Shown one piece after another: positions 22,292-36,600 of a DNA stretch of 64,000 bases. The translations under genes and the position numbers were made by a program. The number at the start of each line of letters is the position of its first letter. Positions within the stretch are counted from its first letter, which is position 1. The DNA comes from Lineus longissimus (lineage: Eukaryota > Nemertea > Pilidiophora > Heteronemertea > Lineidae), in the NCBI RefSeq assembly GCF_910592395.1, contig NC_088308.1:26925501-26989500 (forward strand), in the 5' to 3' direction. The notes under the pieces were generated by a model, which worked only from the letters and a program-made list of their open reading frames with translations, was not told the origin of the DNA and made no database searches.

Positions 22292-23076
22292 TTCACCTCG
22301 TGTACTGAAATTCCCAAAATCAGCCAAAGCTCCGTTGAGCAAAACAAACATGTAAAATATGATTGTTAACGTCATGCTATGATTTGGAAGCAGCGTATAT
22401 AATGAGCTTTCTTCTTCAATTAATGTCAAGAAACATCAGACAGGGCCGGCTTGCGCAACTGAAACGACAACAGACTAGTTTCACAATCCGTACGTGCGAC
22501 GACGTACGAATTTCTGTAAGTCCTGCCCTAATTCTCTTAGGCAACAATCATAATCAATCGTTTATATCAAGATATAAGAGACATTAAGGACATTGTCTAA
22601 TGGCTCTTGTTCAGAGACGAATTAAAAACTGCTTTTAATTTTGCTCATGCTCAAAGGAGTCTTAAAGTAATCACGAGTTGTGTAAAAAAAGGAAGAGCCA
22701 TAAAGCCCGCTTAGTAAACTGCTTTTAAGAAGCATTACTTTGATATATTTTAGAAAATTATAATGAGTACTATTGAGATCTGAAGTACATAGTACTTAGT
22801 ACTTTTAAACCTCGGCATGTTTCTGGTTGTTGTCAACTAGAGTAGGCCACAATCATCTCCAACAAATGTTTCTTTAATCTGTCATACTTCAAGCAATTCA
22901 GGAATCAGAAGAACATTTTTTAGATTTGAGGGCTAAGTGCTTGTATTTTCATAAGCATATTTTCTTTAGGTTTTTGATTGTCTATGCTAATCCACGGTCT
23001 AACCATTATATCTACAGCAGACACGCTTTCAGATAAACCTTTGGCATGCATTGAATGCAATGTATGGTAGTACATT
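22292..23076. other. no gene seen
   Basis: A minus-strand frame at 22920-23162 has a stretch faintly like a GPCR third helix, but it sits in another frame and at the wrong spacing from the frame upstream of it. Nothing else is visible. Confidence 0.35.
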
Positions 23077-23466
23077 TTAGCGCAAATTCTTGTTGGGACG
23101 CACATTGGTATACATGTACATGTAGTTCCCTTCCGAATTTGCGTATACGTGCAAACTTCCACCGATAAGGTTCATCATATCTGGGCGTTTCCAGGCGAAA
23201 AGAACTTCCCGGGAACCATTTTGTATTGGCAGTAGTATACAAGGGGGCAAAATGGAGGCCAAGAAACTCAGTATCACCAATATTATGACCATAAGGTTCA
23301 TTTTGATAACATATCGTCGCTTAAGAATGTTGCAGAAGATATAAGCATTGATAGCGAGGGCAGGTAAGATGACGATTACACAAATGATAATAGAAACAAT
23401 ATAAATTGCCGGGGTCATTGCGGTAGGTTCCTTGTTGGTCACTTCAAACACGCGTACGACAGTCAA
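23077..23466 (-). pseudogene. two-helix membrane-protein frame, possible class A GPCR fragment
   Basis: The 129-codon minus-strand frame starts with Met, has a 17-residue leader, then a strongly hydrophobic helix (about residues 19-45, containing ALAIN), a basic turn KRRYVIK, and a second hydrophobic helix (about 57-80) ending in prolines. This order resembles TM1, first intracellular loop and TM2 of rhodopsin-type receptors, with the helix-1 Asn present, but the helix-2 Asp of the LAxxD motif is absent. No helices 3-7 follow in frame. It may be a relic, a lone first exon, or a chance hydrophobic frame. Confidence 0.3.
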
Positions 23467-26400
23467 CTGCAGCCTTACAGATCAACGCTGTTGCCTGGTC
23501 ACACAGGAAATAAAACTACGTGACATTTGTATCTGAAGTGCTCCTCGCTTATTAAATTGGGTACGCTGGTGGCCAAGAGGCGAATCAGATCAGATCAGAC
23601 TTTGGTCTCAGACATGACATGGCCTTAGGGTACATGAGTGCACGTAATAAAAGATAACTTAGTTACCATTAGAAACGTACAATAGTTGTGCCATGCCTTA
23701 TCAACTATCCATCCCATCCTTTGACCAACAAGATCTCACAGATTATAAAAAAATAAGCACTTACTTAGCAATGGTAAAGAATCGAAGCAGCGTTGTATAG
23801 AATAAAGGGAATTCCAGAAAACATCTCGTTTTTCTTTGGCAGGAATATGATCAGAAGAGAAGATACTACAATCTACCAACGTTCAAACTAGGAAATATGA
23901 ACGTACTTGATTCGTCGCACTTACAGACGGCAGGCTTTTAGCAAAAAAGGTATATCGCTCTTGTACCAGTTACGTTATACGGCTTCATCTCGAATGGGGG
24001 GTCTTGACAACCACGTCCTGCGCTTGATAAATTGTACAGGCATCAGGTCACGGCCGTCAAGCCATGTTGAATAAGCGACGGCCCTGAAAGTAAGAAAGGG
24101 CCTTCTCCTAACCAGTCCCAATGAGCTACCACCAGACCCGCAACACAGAAGAGCAGAATAAGTATGTCTATTACAGAAATTCTTACGCTAAATGCTTACA
24201 TTGCTAAAGTTGTTTCCTACAAAATGTGCCAGTGGCTGTACAATTCATTCAAGGATGTGAGGTTGCAGCTAACCATCGGATATATGCTGTCGTGGCTATA
24301 ATCTCTTAAGAAACTGTCACCTACACCGTAGAAATGCTTAAGCGAAGGTCACAAAAGTCTAATCAGCGACGACTGATGCTCTCAGCGCTGTCAAATAAGC
24401 AAATTTGCAGGATTGGGGAACTGCCATTATAAAATTTGATCGATGTCATACATATTTGTCCTCCGGTCACAACTCTAGCAATACTGTCAGGTTAAATGCA
24501 TTGATCGTTGTATCAGCCTGATAATCAATGTTGATTTGTGGTAGATGTCGCCTTGGTGGGATTAAATAAGATAAGATTCTGGACAGCCAGCTGCTCACAC
24601 ATTTTCTTGCCAATTGGTGATGGTAGCAGAAATACGACAGCTAGCTCAAATCATTTTGATTGAAAAATCCGTAGATAATGGTTTGTGAAAATGCGGGTTT
24701 TTTGGCAGGTTAAAATCGTATTAAAAAATTGGGGTCCGAGCCATGAAAATCAAGTACCGAAAACAAATAATTATTGAGCGTCATTAGAGAAATTTATCGT
24801 GCGCATACGATTGAGTTCCAGATATATTTCCATCAGAAAACCATCTGGAACATCAGATGACGTGGGGTCAGGTCGCTGGAGACTCCAAGCTCCCCATGAG
24901 GTGATAGTCGTCGCCTTCAGCCATGTCAGCTGCGTCAATACGGTTCAAGATTGAGGATTCGACTTGAACTGTTAGCAACACATTTTTCACCTTTTTTCTT
25001 TGAAAAGAAAGGTCAGCTGTAAAGTTGTGAATTCCGAGGCTGGGTCACAACCCTCCCGAGACCCGCACCTTTGAGATATAAAAGGTGCACCGAAACGCAT
25101 TACCTGCATGTAGAAAATTGTTCTCTCGTCGCCTCTTTATTTCAAGTCAAACGGTCTAATATGAAGCAAGATATGAGCATCATTGACCACAATGTCCCCC
25201 TTTGGAGTTATGTACTGCTCCCCCCCCCCCCCCCCCCCCCCCACACGCACACATATTTTAACACGTCACCGGCACTGCTATTAACACTACCCACGACTCT
25301 TCTCCAAAAGTTTATTTTAATGAGCACAACATGCACAAGCTGCAGAGTGGATGACACAGTCTACCACAACGGAGAATCGCCAACATTGGCGCATATTCTA
25401 TCCTGCTAGGCAATTTCCAATCTTGGCCCGGATCATTATTACACATAGGCAGATTTCGAGTTGGATCAACATCAGCCTAGCCTTGTCTTAACCAGTGTAT
25501 TAGTTTTCCCTATCGACTTTAGGTTGGTTACCTGAAGGCAAAATACCAGTAAGAGAGTCTGCTGTCAAAGGCGTACCAGCGACACTAGTGAGCTCCTCCG
25601 AGATAAAAGAAAAGTACGTTGCGATAAAGCGTATTGCTGTGCCAATATCATATAGCACAAAGGCTTCAGATAATGTAGCAGAAAAAGTACAATGGAAACA
25701 ATGATGTAGTCGAGCAGGAAGTATTATGCATCGGGTATCTGGTTTGTTGTTGTCACTATATTGTGAATAGCATTTACTGCGTAGTAGGCCTAATTTTGCT
25801 TACGTTCAGGCAGACCTACATACACAACGGCTTGAATATGATATCTCAGTCGGCATTTTTAAAGTTACATGCGAGACGTAGAAACTAGAAACGACGACCG
25901 GATATTCTTTGTCATACGTTGGGGGAGGTAAGCCGACATATAGTCCCTGACGAGGTAACAACTGCACTTGTTTGTGGTATAGGCCTGAATGCACGCAATT
26001 TTATTGATGAATACATGCAGTGCACGACCATGGAAGGTCATTATACACCTTTCCAGAAATGGGGCGCTGAGTGTCCGAAATAGTGATGTCATAAGGGGAA
26101 ACTAGGCCTTATGGTGGAGGGACAAAGGAGATAGTCATGGTCGACCAACACACTTGAATGCCTTTAATGACGGACAAGGGGGGAAAAGTTAGTTCCAATG
26201 CAAGCCACCAATTCCGGGAAGCATGTATATTGCATAACTGGCAGGTTGTGGCACGGGGCGTGTTTGTGTTCACGTGCAAAGGGAGTGAAATACTTTGGTG
26301 TGAATGTTTGTCAAAAATGATGGAAATCTTTATAGACATCCCCGTATGGACCACCCGATCTCCGTGATGGGGACGATTTACTTCCAACCAACGTGAAACC

Positions 26401-29400
26401 AAAACATCTAACACAAAAAAAGAAGGCTCGCCAAAGAAGAGGGCATTTTCACCATCCATTCTACCAGCTGCTAGGGAGAACTGCGTGGCTTCTTCCCGGG
26501 GCCAATGCACTCAGTATCTACTTATATATCTGATTACTCAATATAGCTGCGATTATTCCCTAGACCGAGTTCCATTACTCTAGGTTTATACAGCTGCCCC
26601 TAACGCAGGACGCGATCTCACCCTAATACGGTTAGCATACACCACAACCCCCAAGTTGTTCCCACCGCTGACGAAGTTGAACCATTGCTATTAGCAAAAT
26701 GCAGTTTTCTTGTTTACGTTATATCCTCAGTAGAGCACCCTTTAACATGGAGAAGACGATACATCACTATGGGGTATGCTTCAAAGTACGAGTGCTAAGA
26801 AACGAGCAATGTTGAGTACATACCATGAAATATTGCCGTAAGTGCTGTGAATTAATTAGGGAGTTCTTATTAGCTCCCTTCGGCTGAGATGAGTCTGATG
26901 GCATTTGAACGGCTAAAGATTTGTCTGGAGTCCCTCCTTCATATGGAAGGATATTTGTATAAATTAAAGGTTACTCAACCTACCTAATATTAGTAGTCGG
27001 AACGGGTATGGCCGCGACATACGTTTGTTATCTCTTCCGTTTGAGAACAGAAGTTGAATCTGAATCGCAGTAACATTGTCGAACATAATCATCTTAATCA
27101 ATGTTTAGTCAGCTGGGCAAGAATGCAAACACGTAGTAAATGCACCTTATCGAGCTACTTCCCGTCTGTCACTGATCTGAACCAAAAAAACGACAGAAAT
27201 TCAATTTATCAACATTTCAAGGTTGAAAAGTTTGTGAAGGTATGCGTGAACAACTGTCAATTCAAATGGACGAACCTATCTGGAACTGTCACTGCGATTT
27301 AGTGGCGAATTTACAGCCTCTCATTGGAGTAGAATGAATTAGAATGTCGTAAGAATGTAGTTAAATGAAATCAGGGACAAAAATGTCATATTTTTATCGA
27401 CCTTACATCAATCAATTTCAAATGCATATATGCTCTTTCCAAGGTTTATTTTCATTATCATTATCTGATAACCGATGGTATGGCTGGGGTCAACTTGGAT
27501 CGCACTGTCAAAAGACGGCGGCATTGACGGCCAGAAGTGGAGAAGTTCTATATACTATCACAGTACGTCGGTAACCCGATATAAACCGATGCCCCCTGTC
27601 GGTGTTGGCACAACCATCACTTCAACGCTGACATAAGAGTCGATGTAATAGCATACCCAACCGACTGCCTTGCTGAAAAACCCTGCGAGGGGATGGGACT
27701 GCAATTAGGACGTGCTGTCAATTATCCTCATTTTCACCGCAGAGGAAAATTGGTGTAATTTTGTGGCATTTTAGTTATTCCTGGCGGATATTCTGAGGTA
27801 AAGAGGAACATTTTATTCAACTACATGCGACCTCAAATTTTTACCGAGATTTCAGTGGAAGAGTAGCATTTTACCACCATAGATTGTGATCGAGCAATGG
27901 TTCTTTAAACACAAAGATATATTGACTTGTCTGAATGCAAGGATGAAGATATCATACGCCAGATATCAGTATTCATACAAGAAAAGTTCAATAACCGACA
28001 TAAATCGGTTAGAATAGGAATTGAATTGGCAACAATTATTGTCTTGTTAAAACGCGAATGGTCAAGACGACTGTCAATTTCATTTGCCCCTTCCACAAAC
28101 CTTCGACGACGTACCGTGAAAAGCTTCGTACGTGCAACAAGCTAATGATCAACCCTTTTCTGGGATGATGGCTGCAGATTATTGGATGACTGACAATGAC
28201 AAACAATGAATATTGTCACAATGAAGCGGTTTGTAAACACATCCTCATAAAAGAGGAGCAAAATGGTGTGATTTGTAACGGCATAATTCGGTAACCTAGC
28301 AACTCTTGCTGGCTTGACTTTTAGAATCTACCTAGAACTCATATCAGACTAAGTAGCATGGACTTCTGACACAACGATGCACGCAGTATCACTGTCGGGT
28401 GACAAATGCACTGTGCAAGACAAAGCAACCTGATAATGTCGCATAAAACCAGGTTGGTATTGTGCTGGAACCAATACTAGATAATTTGGATCAGTCACGC
28501 TTTTTGATAAGGATTACGATATAGTTTTCTTATTGCCAGGATCGTTTGGTAGCATTTGTAATGACGCCGCTTTAGAAGCTAAGCGTCCTATGCAGCTACT
28601 GGATGACATCAGTGCACCAGAAGAGATAACAACAACATTTTAATATTCCAAAAGTGCATCAATCTTCTCACTTAAGTGCAGTCATCATAAATATTGAAAC
28701 TGACAAGCATGAACCAAAATTACCAACTCTATTGTACCACTTTCCCACTCCAATCCGAAGATCTATCAACAATTTTAAAAAAGCGAATGACAGAATTATC
28801 TCCGTTAATTTGGTTTGCGCCAATCACCTCGAGAGTCGCTCATTTTTCTGTGTAATCTGATTCGGCTGATGTTAATGGTGTTTGCAAAGCGCATCATAAT
28901 CGATTGTTCGCAGACGCCTCATTTCCCGAGACGAAGAATAAAACAAATGAAAAAGCCTGTAGGTTTTTCGGAAAAAAAGTGCCATTTAGAGATTCAAATT
29001 TTTCGTCAGTGTTTCGTTTCTGGAGAGCAACAAGCTGTACACGCGATGTATGGAAAAAAAGAATTTAACATATGCGATTCATCAGTTCTTTCCGGTTAGG
29101 CAGATTTGAGCCACGTTAAGTAAGTAAATGGTTGATGTTAGTTTCTGACATCAGCCTGTGTTTATCTATAAAGGCATAGTTTCATTGTGTCTTTTGCTCA
29201 AGTTCCATGTTTTAGTATAAAACATTAATACAAGTTTTGAGAAAACTGGGATGATGATATATGTGTGCTTACTTAAGGCCAATATTTGCTGATCTCTTCG
29301 CGAAAATGAATATTAGAATTAAAAGGCGTTGAAGAAAATACAATGAATATAACGTTGTTTATTTGAAAAAGACGATTAGGCAGATGAATATAGCTTGCAG

Positions 29401-31375
29401 CAAAGCGTTCTTTCGTCTGAATCTAAACTTTGGCAACTCTCTACATGGGCACCGACTATACCTGTCACGCTTTGTAACAAGGGTTGTAACTGTTCAGTAA
29501 AGAGATAAAGCATTACCAAGGCGGCCGTTGGTGGTATCGCTGTCTATTGCAAACAATTCCATTAAACGACCTACTCCCATTCAGGCACGACTGAATGAAC
29601 CAACAGATACATCAAAGTTCCCTCAGGACATGATGATACTACGGTTGAATGTACCAAATCTCATATAGTAAGACAACGTATCAGTAAGCGTTTCCATTAA
29701 ATGGCAAACGGTTTTAGGTTCATTGATGATAAATCCAGCACTCGTTTCCGTCTGAGTTTCCCTCAGGACATCCTTTTCGTATCAATTCCTTAACCATGTA
29801 AAAGACATTACTCTGACCTTTTTTTCACCCGAAACCAAGCTTTTGGTTGCCTGGCAACATTTTTCTTTGACAAATAACCGTTAAATCCTAACTCTTGAGA
29901 CCAAGGTAAGGGGAAAACTTAACAAAATGGGAATGTCGTGTAAGGTCTTGATCACAACTTGGATTTTCTCCACTTTCCTTATCCAAGGATGAAGTTTATT
30001 GTACCCGGATTACGACAGATTGCACTCTACACTAAGATCAATTTGATTTGGCTCATTTATGCTTTCACGGGATTACTAAACTCCGACAGGAGATTTGAGA
30101 TTCGGTCCTTAAAAACCAATCAGAGGCTGAGATGAGATGGCGGCTCCTTTTCGCGACCAACAAGGGGTATTCTAACAGGATCAGTAGTGTTTGGCAATTA
30201 CAAATATCGTCGACGTCCAGTCGAAAGGGAAAGGCGGTCTTCCACCTCCACTGTTTCCCGGTCGTCGACTGCAATTACAGTAGTATTTGGACCTCTTGCA
30301 GATTATCATACAACAGCTATTTTTTGCATTACAGGGCGATGCCCGTCTGCCCAACTATTGACCTGGACTCCAGATTATGACTTGATAAGGCTTTCAAATG
30401 ACCCATATACCTTGTAGCATGAATGAAAGTACATGTAGTGTTAATTTTGAAAGAGATTAAAAAAGAACTGGGTAAAAGTCTTCATCTGAAAAGTATATAC
30501 ATCTTGAGGACTTAAGTAGAGTTAAAATGAACGATATCATTTAAGATGTTGCTATTTAGAAGTTAACGATTTATGTTCTTCAGCTATCTACAGTTGAATC
30601 ACAATCACCATTCATGCTATGGTGCAAAAAGCGCACTGGATGGAAAACATATCAGATTCGTTATGTTAGCTTCACGCTATCTGTTTGAAAGGAAAGAAGT
30701 CTTACTGATGAATCATTTATTGAAAAGGCGATACTATTGACCTCCTCTTCTCTACTCGCAACAGTGTTTAAATAACTTGTACTTTTTATAGTCGTTGCTT
30801 CTGGCCGAACCAATGAATGAGTTAGTCACTCAGTAGCAGAAAGGATTCGTTCTTAGTACACCATGTGTGCTTTCTGTTGGTTTCTATTCATATCATTATT
30901 GTCTTAACGGTTCTTGCTGTAAGCCATACTTAGCGTATGGGCATGTCATCATCATCATCATTATTATCACTACCGGTGTAGTAAGTTAACCCTATTGGAT
31001 TTTTGAAGGCGTATGGAGTCCCCTAGGTTTCTGTCCACCTTTGAACGACCCCACAGACTGTTTCAACCCAGTTTGACAGAATGATTTTCATTTTTCTGGT
31101 GAGACCATACATAATTAATCGCGAATTTAATTGCATAAAGATAACTTTTTGTACCTTGCACGTCCACACCATTTGAAGTCATTTAGTCAAATTGATTCGG
31201 TTGGATTCAATTTTTTTTCAAGATCTAAGTCGTTGCACGCCAGTCCAATCCCATGGTATATGGATATCAAACGATGTCCGTAAAGCTAGGGAAAGGGACT
31301 ACAACTGCTAGACCGACTCTCTATGATACAAAGGCCATCGGTGCTTTTGAATCTTACTACCGGCGAATCCGGCGT
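23467..31375. other. no gene seen
   Basis: Short unrecognised frames only, with a C-run at 25220-25242 and a (CAT)n-like stretch near 30948. A TTCCCTCAGGACAT motif occurs twice about 150 bp apart near 29.6-29.8 kb. Confidence 0.4.
25220..25242 (+). repeat. poly-C tract (23 C)
   Basis: An uninterrupted C-run on the + strand is followed by a short CA-rich stretch. Such runs are prone to length error in sequencing. Confidence 0.9.
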
Positions 31376-31580
31376 ATTAGTTACCGGACGACCAATGTTA
31401 GCTCCACGTCAAAGGAGTCTGATACCGCTATCTCATACGCCTCACATCACATTTGTGACAGAAGGTGGTTATCTCCAGCAGAGATAACATAGGCAAGATA
31501 TCATACGTAAAGGCCAGTGAAGGTTCCCAATTTCACTCCAATTATCTACAGACGTGATTTTGGCTTCAGGTTGATCATCG
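31376..31580 (+). repeat. diverged direct repeat, left copy
   Basis: It shares CCGCTATC, CATTTGTGACAGAAGGTGG (one mismatch), TTATCTCCAG and a later GACGTGA block, in the same order, with 33441-33625. The two copies lie on either side of the Tc1 transposon. Confidence 0.55.
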
Positions 31581-31619
31581 AAAGTTTGGATTTGAATTGC
31601 TGTTTTGCTTTAACATGTA

Positions 31620-31842
31620 CAGTTGAGGTCAGAAGTTTACATACACCTGGGTCGAAAACATTCAACTCTAATTTTTAAAAGGTTTCATTGTACTTACAAA
31701 AACGATTTTGATGTGATGATATACCTCAGAGGTCTACTTTATTTTCTTACTGCATTCGTTTATTTCTGTTTCTTTATTTCAGAATTATTGGACATAGTTT
31801 GATATCTCTATTAAAACCAGTGGGTCAAAAGTGTACATACAG
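31620..31842 (+). repeat. Tc1 inverted repeat, left
   Basis: The outer repeat is at the terminus and the inner repeat is at 31818-31840, where GTGTACATAC has replaced the GTTTACATAC of the right copy. Confidence 0.93.
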
Positions 31843-31849
31843 TAATACT

Positions 31850-32872
<1,023 letters not shown>

Positions 32873-33059
32873 CTTGTCTCTATGCTTGTGAACACTGAAA
32901 TGGGCTATACACTATAGAAATGCCTTTTTATATAGCCCCTAAAGAATGCTTGGGTTATTACATAATTTCTGTAGTGGCCAATGGCCTGTGAAATCATCTG
33001 TGAGGCCCTATATGTCAATTTCTTGATGATTCAAGGTTGTGTTTTTAGAGTTTCACTTG

Positions 33060-33282
33060 GTGTATGTAAACTTTTGACCCACTGGCTTTAATGGAGATAT
33101 CAAACTATGTCAAATAATTCTGAAATAAAGAAACTGAAATAAACGAATGCAGTAAGAAAATAAAGTAGACCTCTGAGGTATATTATCACATCAAAATCGT
33201 TTTTGTAAGTACAATTAAACCTTTTGAAAATTTGAGTTGAATGTTCTCGACCCAGGTGTATGTAAACTTCTGACCTCAACTG
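33060..33282 (-). repeat. Tc1 inverted repeat, right
   Basis: It is the inverted copy of the left end, with the inner repeat at 33062-33084 intact as GTATGTAAACTTTTGACCC. Confidence 0.93.
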
Positions 33283-33440
33283 TAAGCGTATACGTATAAT
33301 GGAAATGACCCTGTGCATCTTTCTGTCTCATCAAAAGTTGCAAACACCTAGTTCTACCAACAATGTGCTAGAAGAGCATGACTATCTTCGTGTCTTTTGC
33401 TGTAAGACAATATAAATTGCTTTTAGACTCAGTCTAATCC

Positions 33441-33625
33441 TTGTTGCCGGATGCCACATGCCAGCTACTCGTCAAAAGGGTCTTAGACCGCTATCATATC
33501 ATATTTGTGACTGAAGGTGGTTATCTCCAGATTAAGCCAAATCACCTCAGGGAGAGACGAGACATCAATAGTTTTGTGAAGGATTTTTAAAAAGACGTGA
33601 CTTTCGCCTTATGTTGCTTGTCGCA
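33441..33625 (+). repeat. diverged direct repeat, right copy
   Basis: This is the counterpart of 31376-31580, with shared blocks CCGCTATC, TTTGTGAC, GAAGGTGGTTATCTCCAG and GACGTGA. It looks like an older dispersed repeat family; the Tc1 element lies between the copies. Confidence 0.55.
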
Positions 33626-36600
33626 TTTTCGTTCAGGGACACTACCATATTGGGTTATAGTGATGGTGGTGATAGTTGTGCCCATACCAAGGTGGCGCCA
33701 GCATAAAACATGGTTCATGTTTTAGCCATTATCGTAAGGCACAAAAGTAATGTACAATCTACATGTATCAATAGTCTGTTTAGTAGACGAGGCAAGATTC
33801 TGGCGACCAAGTTTTTGTGGGGTGTACAAGTTCAGGTCATTTGTTGCAGTTCCTTTAAAGTAGTAGACATGACGGGGGAAGCATGACGATAGCGTACCAA
33901 TCGTTAAGGCATCACCGCTTTAAGAATACAACGATAATTGACATGTAAAGGCTAATGACCTCTCAGCATCACGCAGCTCATCATATTCGGAAACCCCAGA
34001 TACAATCCTCTTTATATTTTATCCAGCACTGCCTCGCATCGTCGAGCCTTACAACCAGTTTTTCCTGTTGACATCCTATTACATTATTGAGGACATTGCC
34101 CGAAGGACAGGATTACCATCACAAGAAAGGTCCTTGCTGAACAAGACGTTGATGTCAGTTATGCCTAGGTCTCTTCCAGGAGTGGGCAGTCCTAAGGCAA
34201 TATTACTTTTAATCTTACCGGCAATCTGCAGACCCCTCCTTCAAATCGGCTATCGAAGATTTGGTCCCGAGGGTATATGGAACTTTAAAGGAAATCGAAG
34301 AGGGTTATACCTAGAAGGGTCAGGCAGGCTAACCTTACTCTTGATTACTATATATGTGTTCTTAGGCAGAGCTGGTTTACAGAACATGTATTGCTTGAAA
34401 CGAATGACTAAGCACGTTGCACTCAACAGGTCTAGACTAGTGCACAATCTTTGTATGTAACAGAACGTTAGTATTATCAGTTTGATATAATTAATGACAA
34501 CGACAGGTTATTATGATAAACAATTTCGGTTGAGTCTAATGACACCAATGCAGCAATTTTATTTTTCATATCAGGTCGTTCTCAGGCAACTTGATGAACT
34601 TTGAAATATAACTACTTGGCCTATAGGCAGTTGAGTAGTAAAATAGTTCATCCTGCAACAAATGAACTTTCCAATCGAATGATAATTGTCCTTTTGGCCT
34701 GTACTATAGTTCTGAATCCTCTCAATTTATCTCCCGACTGTTCCATTAACTTGGGACAATCTTTGTATCTTTTGTGGAAACTTTGTCTAATCTTTGTCAT
34801 TTTATTTAAATCCGAAAACTTCGCTTATGAAGATCCAGTCCTTTTAGCGAAATGCTAACCTCTGTTTTATTCTAATCCATCGTAAACTTAGACATAATCC
34901 CCCATATATCCCTGCGCCATAATGCTCCAAGATGTCACACCAAGTTGAAGAACTTTCTTTTGCTAAGTTCATCTGTAAGCCTAATCTGTAGGGGAAATGT
35001 CAATGCACGATGCCGCTGGCAAGTATTTCCGTTATGCGTTTTTGATGCGACTATCGTAATCTCTGGCATATGGCGCAATTCCCATTTTTCAATGGAGTAA
35101 TCAATCTGATCTGATTTAGGATAACCTGTTCTGTCTGATCGATGATTTACTCAAGTCCAAAGACGGCCAGAACCTTCACTGTGATATAGCTCTTACCACT
35201 CTTACGTAGGAGCAAATTGGGGGTGTGATTGCGTCTTGCATTGGTTAGTATACGGCAACTACCGCTCCTTAGTATTGCGCTGGCGAGGACCCGGACTGGA
35301 TGTCATAATCTTTAGCATAATGAATTCCTTCCCTTTTCTACTCCGACAATTCAGGAGTTTTAGTTCCCCAAATAATGCGCTGAAGAAGAATGAACTACTG
35401 AACCAATAAAATATGTTTATTTTTGAATTGCATACAGCTCGACTGCAATTGCCATTTAGAAAGGTTGGACGACAAGACAAGTACCAACAGAATGATATCG
35501 CTCATTATCGTACTAATAAAAAAAGCGTTGCGGTAACTATACGTGCATTAATGCATAAAATCTTATACAACTGTCTGTTTTTCCCTCGATGTAATATATT
35601 TCTCTTCAATGAAACTTTTTCCGAATCGTTCGTTCCCCCACACAAATGTCCTACTTGATATCATGTTCATTGCGGTTATAGATCAGCATCGTTTGTCAAA
35701 TAGTATCTTTTATTCTTTCCAATAGTCAATATCAAGCTCTGTAGCCGGAGGAATATCAAAGCAGACATGATTAAAGCATCAATCTGACAACCACACAGAG
35801 GAAAATTCACCAGGGAATTACGGATGATACCACAGCCCAGTGGCTTTGATGAAGGGCAGATTGCCACCATTATTACCAAAAGATTGACTGCGATTACCCA
35901 TGTATCTCCTCTTACTTTGCTTGGAGAGACGATCATTTTGAAGCAGTGGTGGTTCTCCTAATATAAAAGAAGTCTTACAAATCTTAGCAATGTCATGAAC
36001 TATGTATTGCAGCCATACATTCGAAGAAAATATGGGTAGACAACAGATAAAAAACCATAAAATCGGATTTCTATCATCACGTTTAAGGAAAAAACACAGC
36101 TTTTAGCAATGTCGCAGCTAGATAATATCTCGTCCTGAGACAGCCATGCATGAAAATGTTTGGGTCAATTGTCACCAACAGATAACTATTATTTTTATCT
36201 ATATGAACTCGTTCAAGACGTGGGTAGAAACGTTTGTTTAGCAGTGTTACTTTTGATGATTGTACTGCAACGGCATATATCAAATACATGTAGGCTGAAA
36301 GCATTTACTAGCATATTTAGCCTGACCTGTTATCAGTCTCTCCACGTTTAAAGCGATTATTGTGGCAAGGCCCGAGTTATCCTTGAGTTTTGTGTGAAGG
36401 AAAGTCACGGCTTGTATGAATAAACCACATGATGGAGAGGAAAAAAAGTTGACATTAAACCCGGACGGTTAGAGAGGGAGTGGGGAGGAGGCACCGGCGG
36501 CGGCCTCGCGATAAGTGAAATAAAAGCGCAAAAATCAAACATCAAGTTATGGAGTTGAACAAATAATTTATCTTCGAATCATCGGAAAGAGTGACGACTT

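Noticed and set aside
22920-23162. Third GPCR helix with a DRY-like motif
   Set aside because: The Cys-to-Asp spacing fits, but the Arg and Tyr are absent, the frame differs, and it starts too far from the second helix.
34068-34460. 130-codon + strand frame
   Set aside because: No recognisable domain, leucine-rich by composition, with no splice or promoter context. It is within the length expected by chance in 64 kb.
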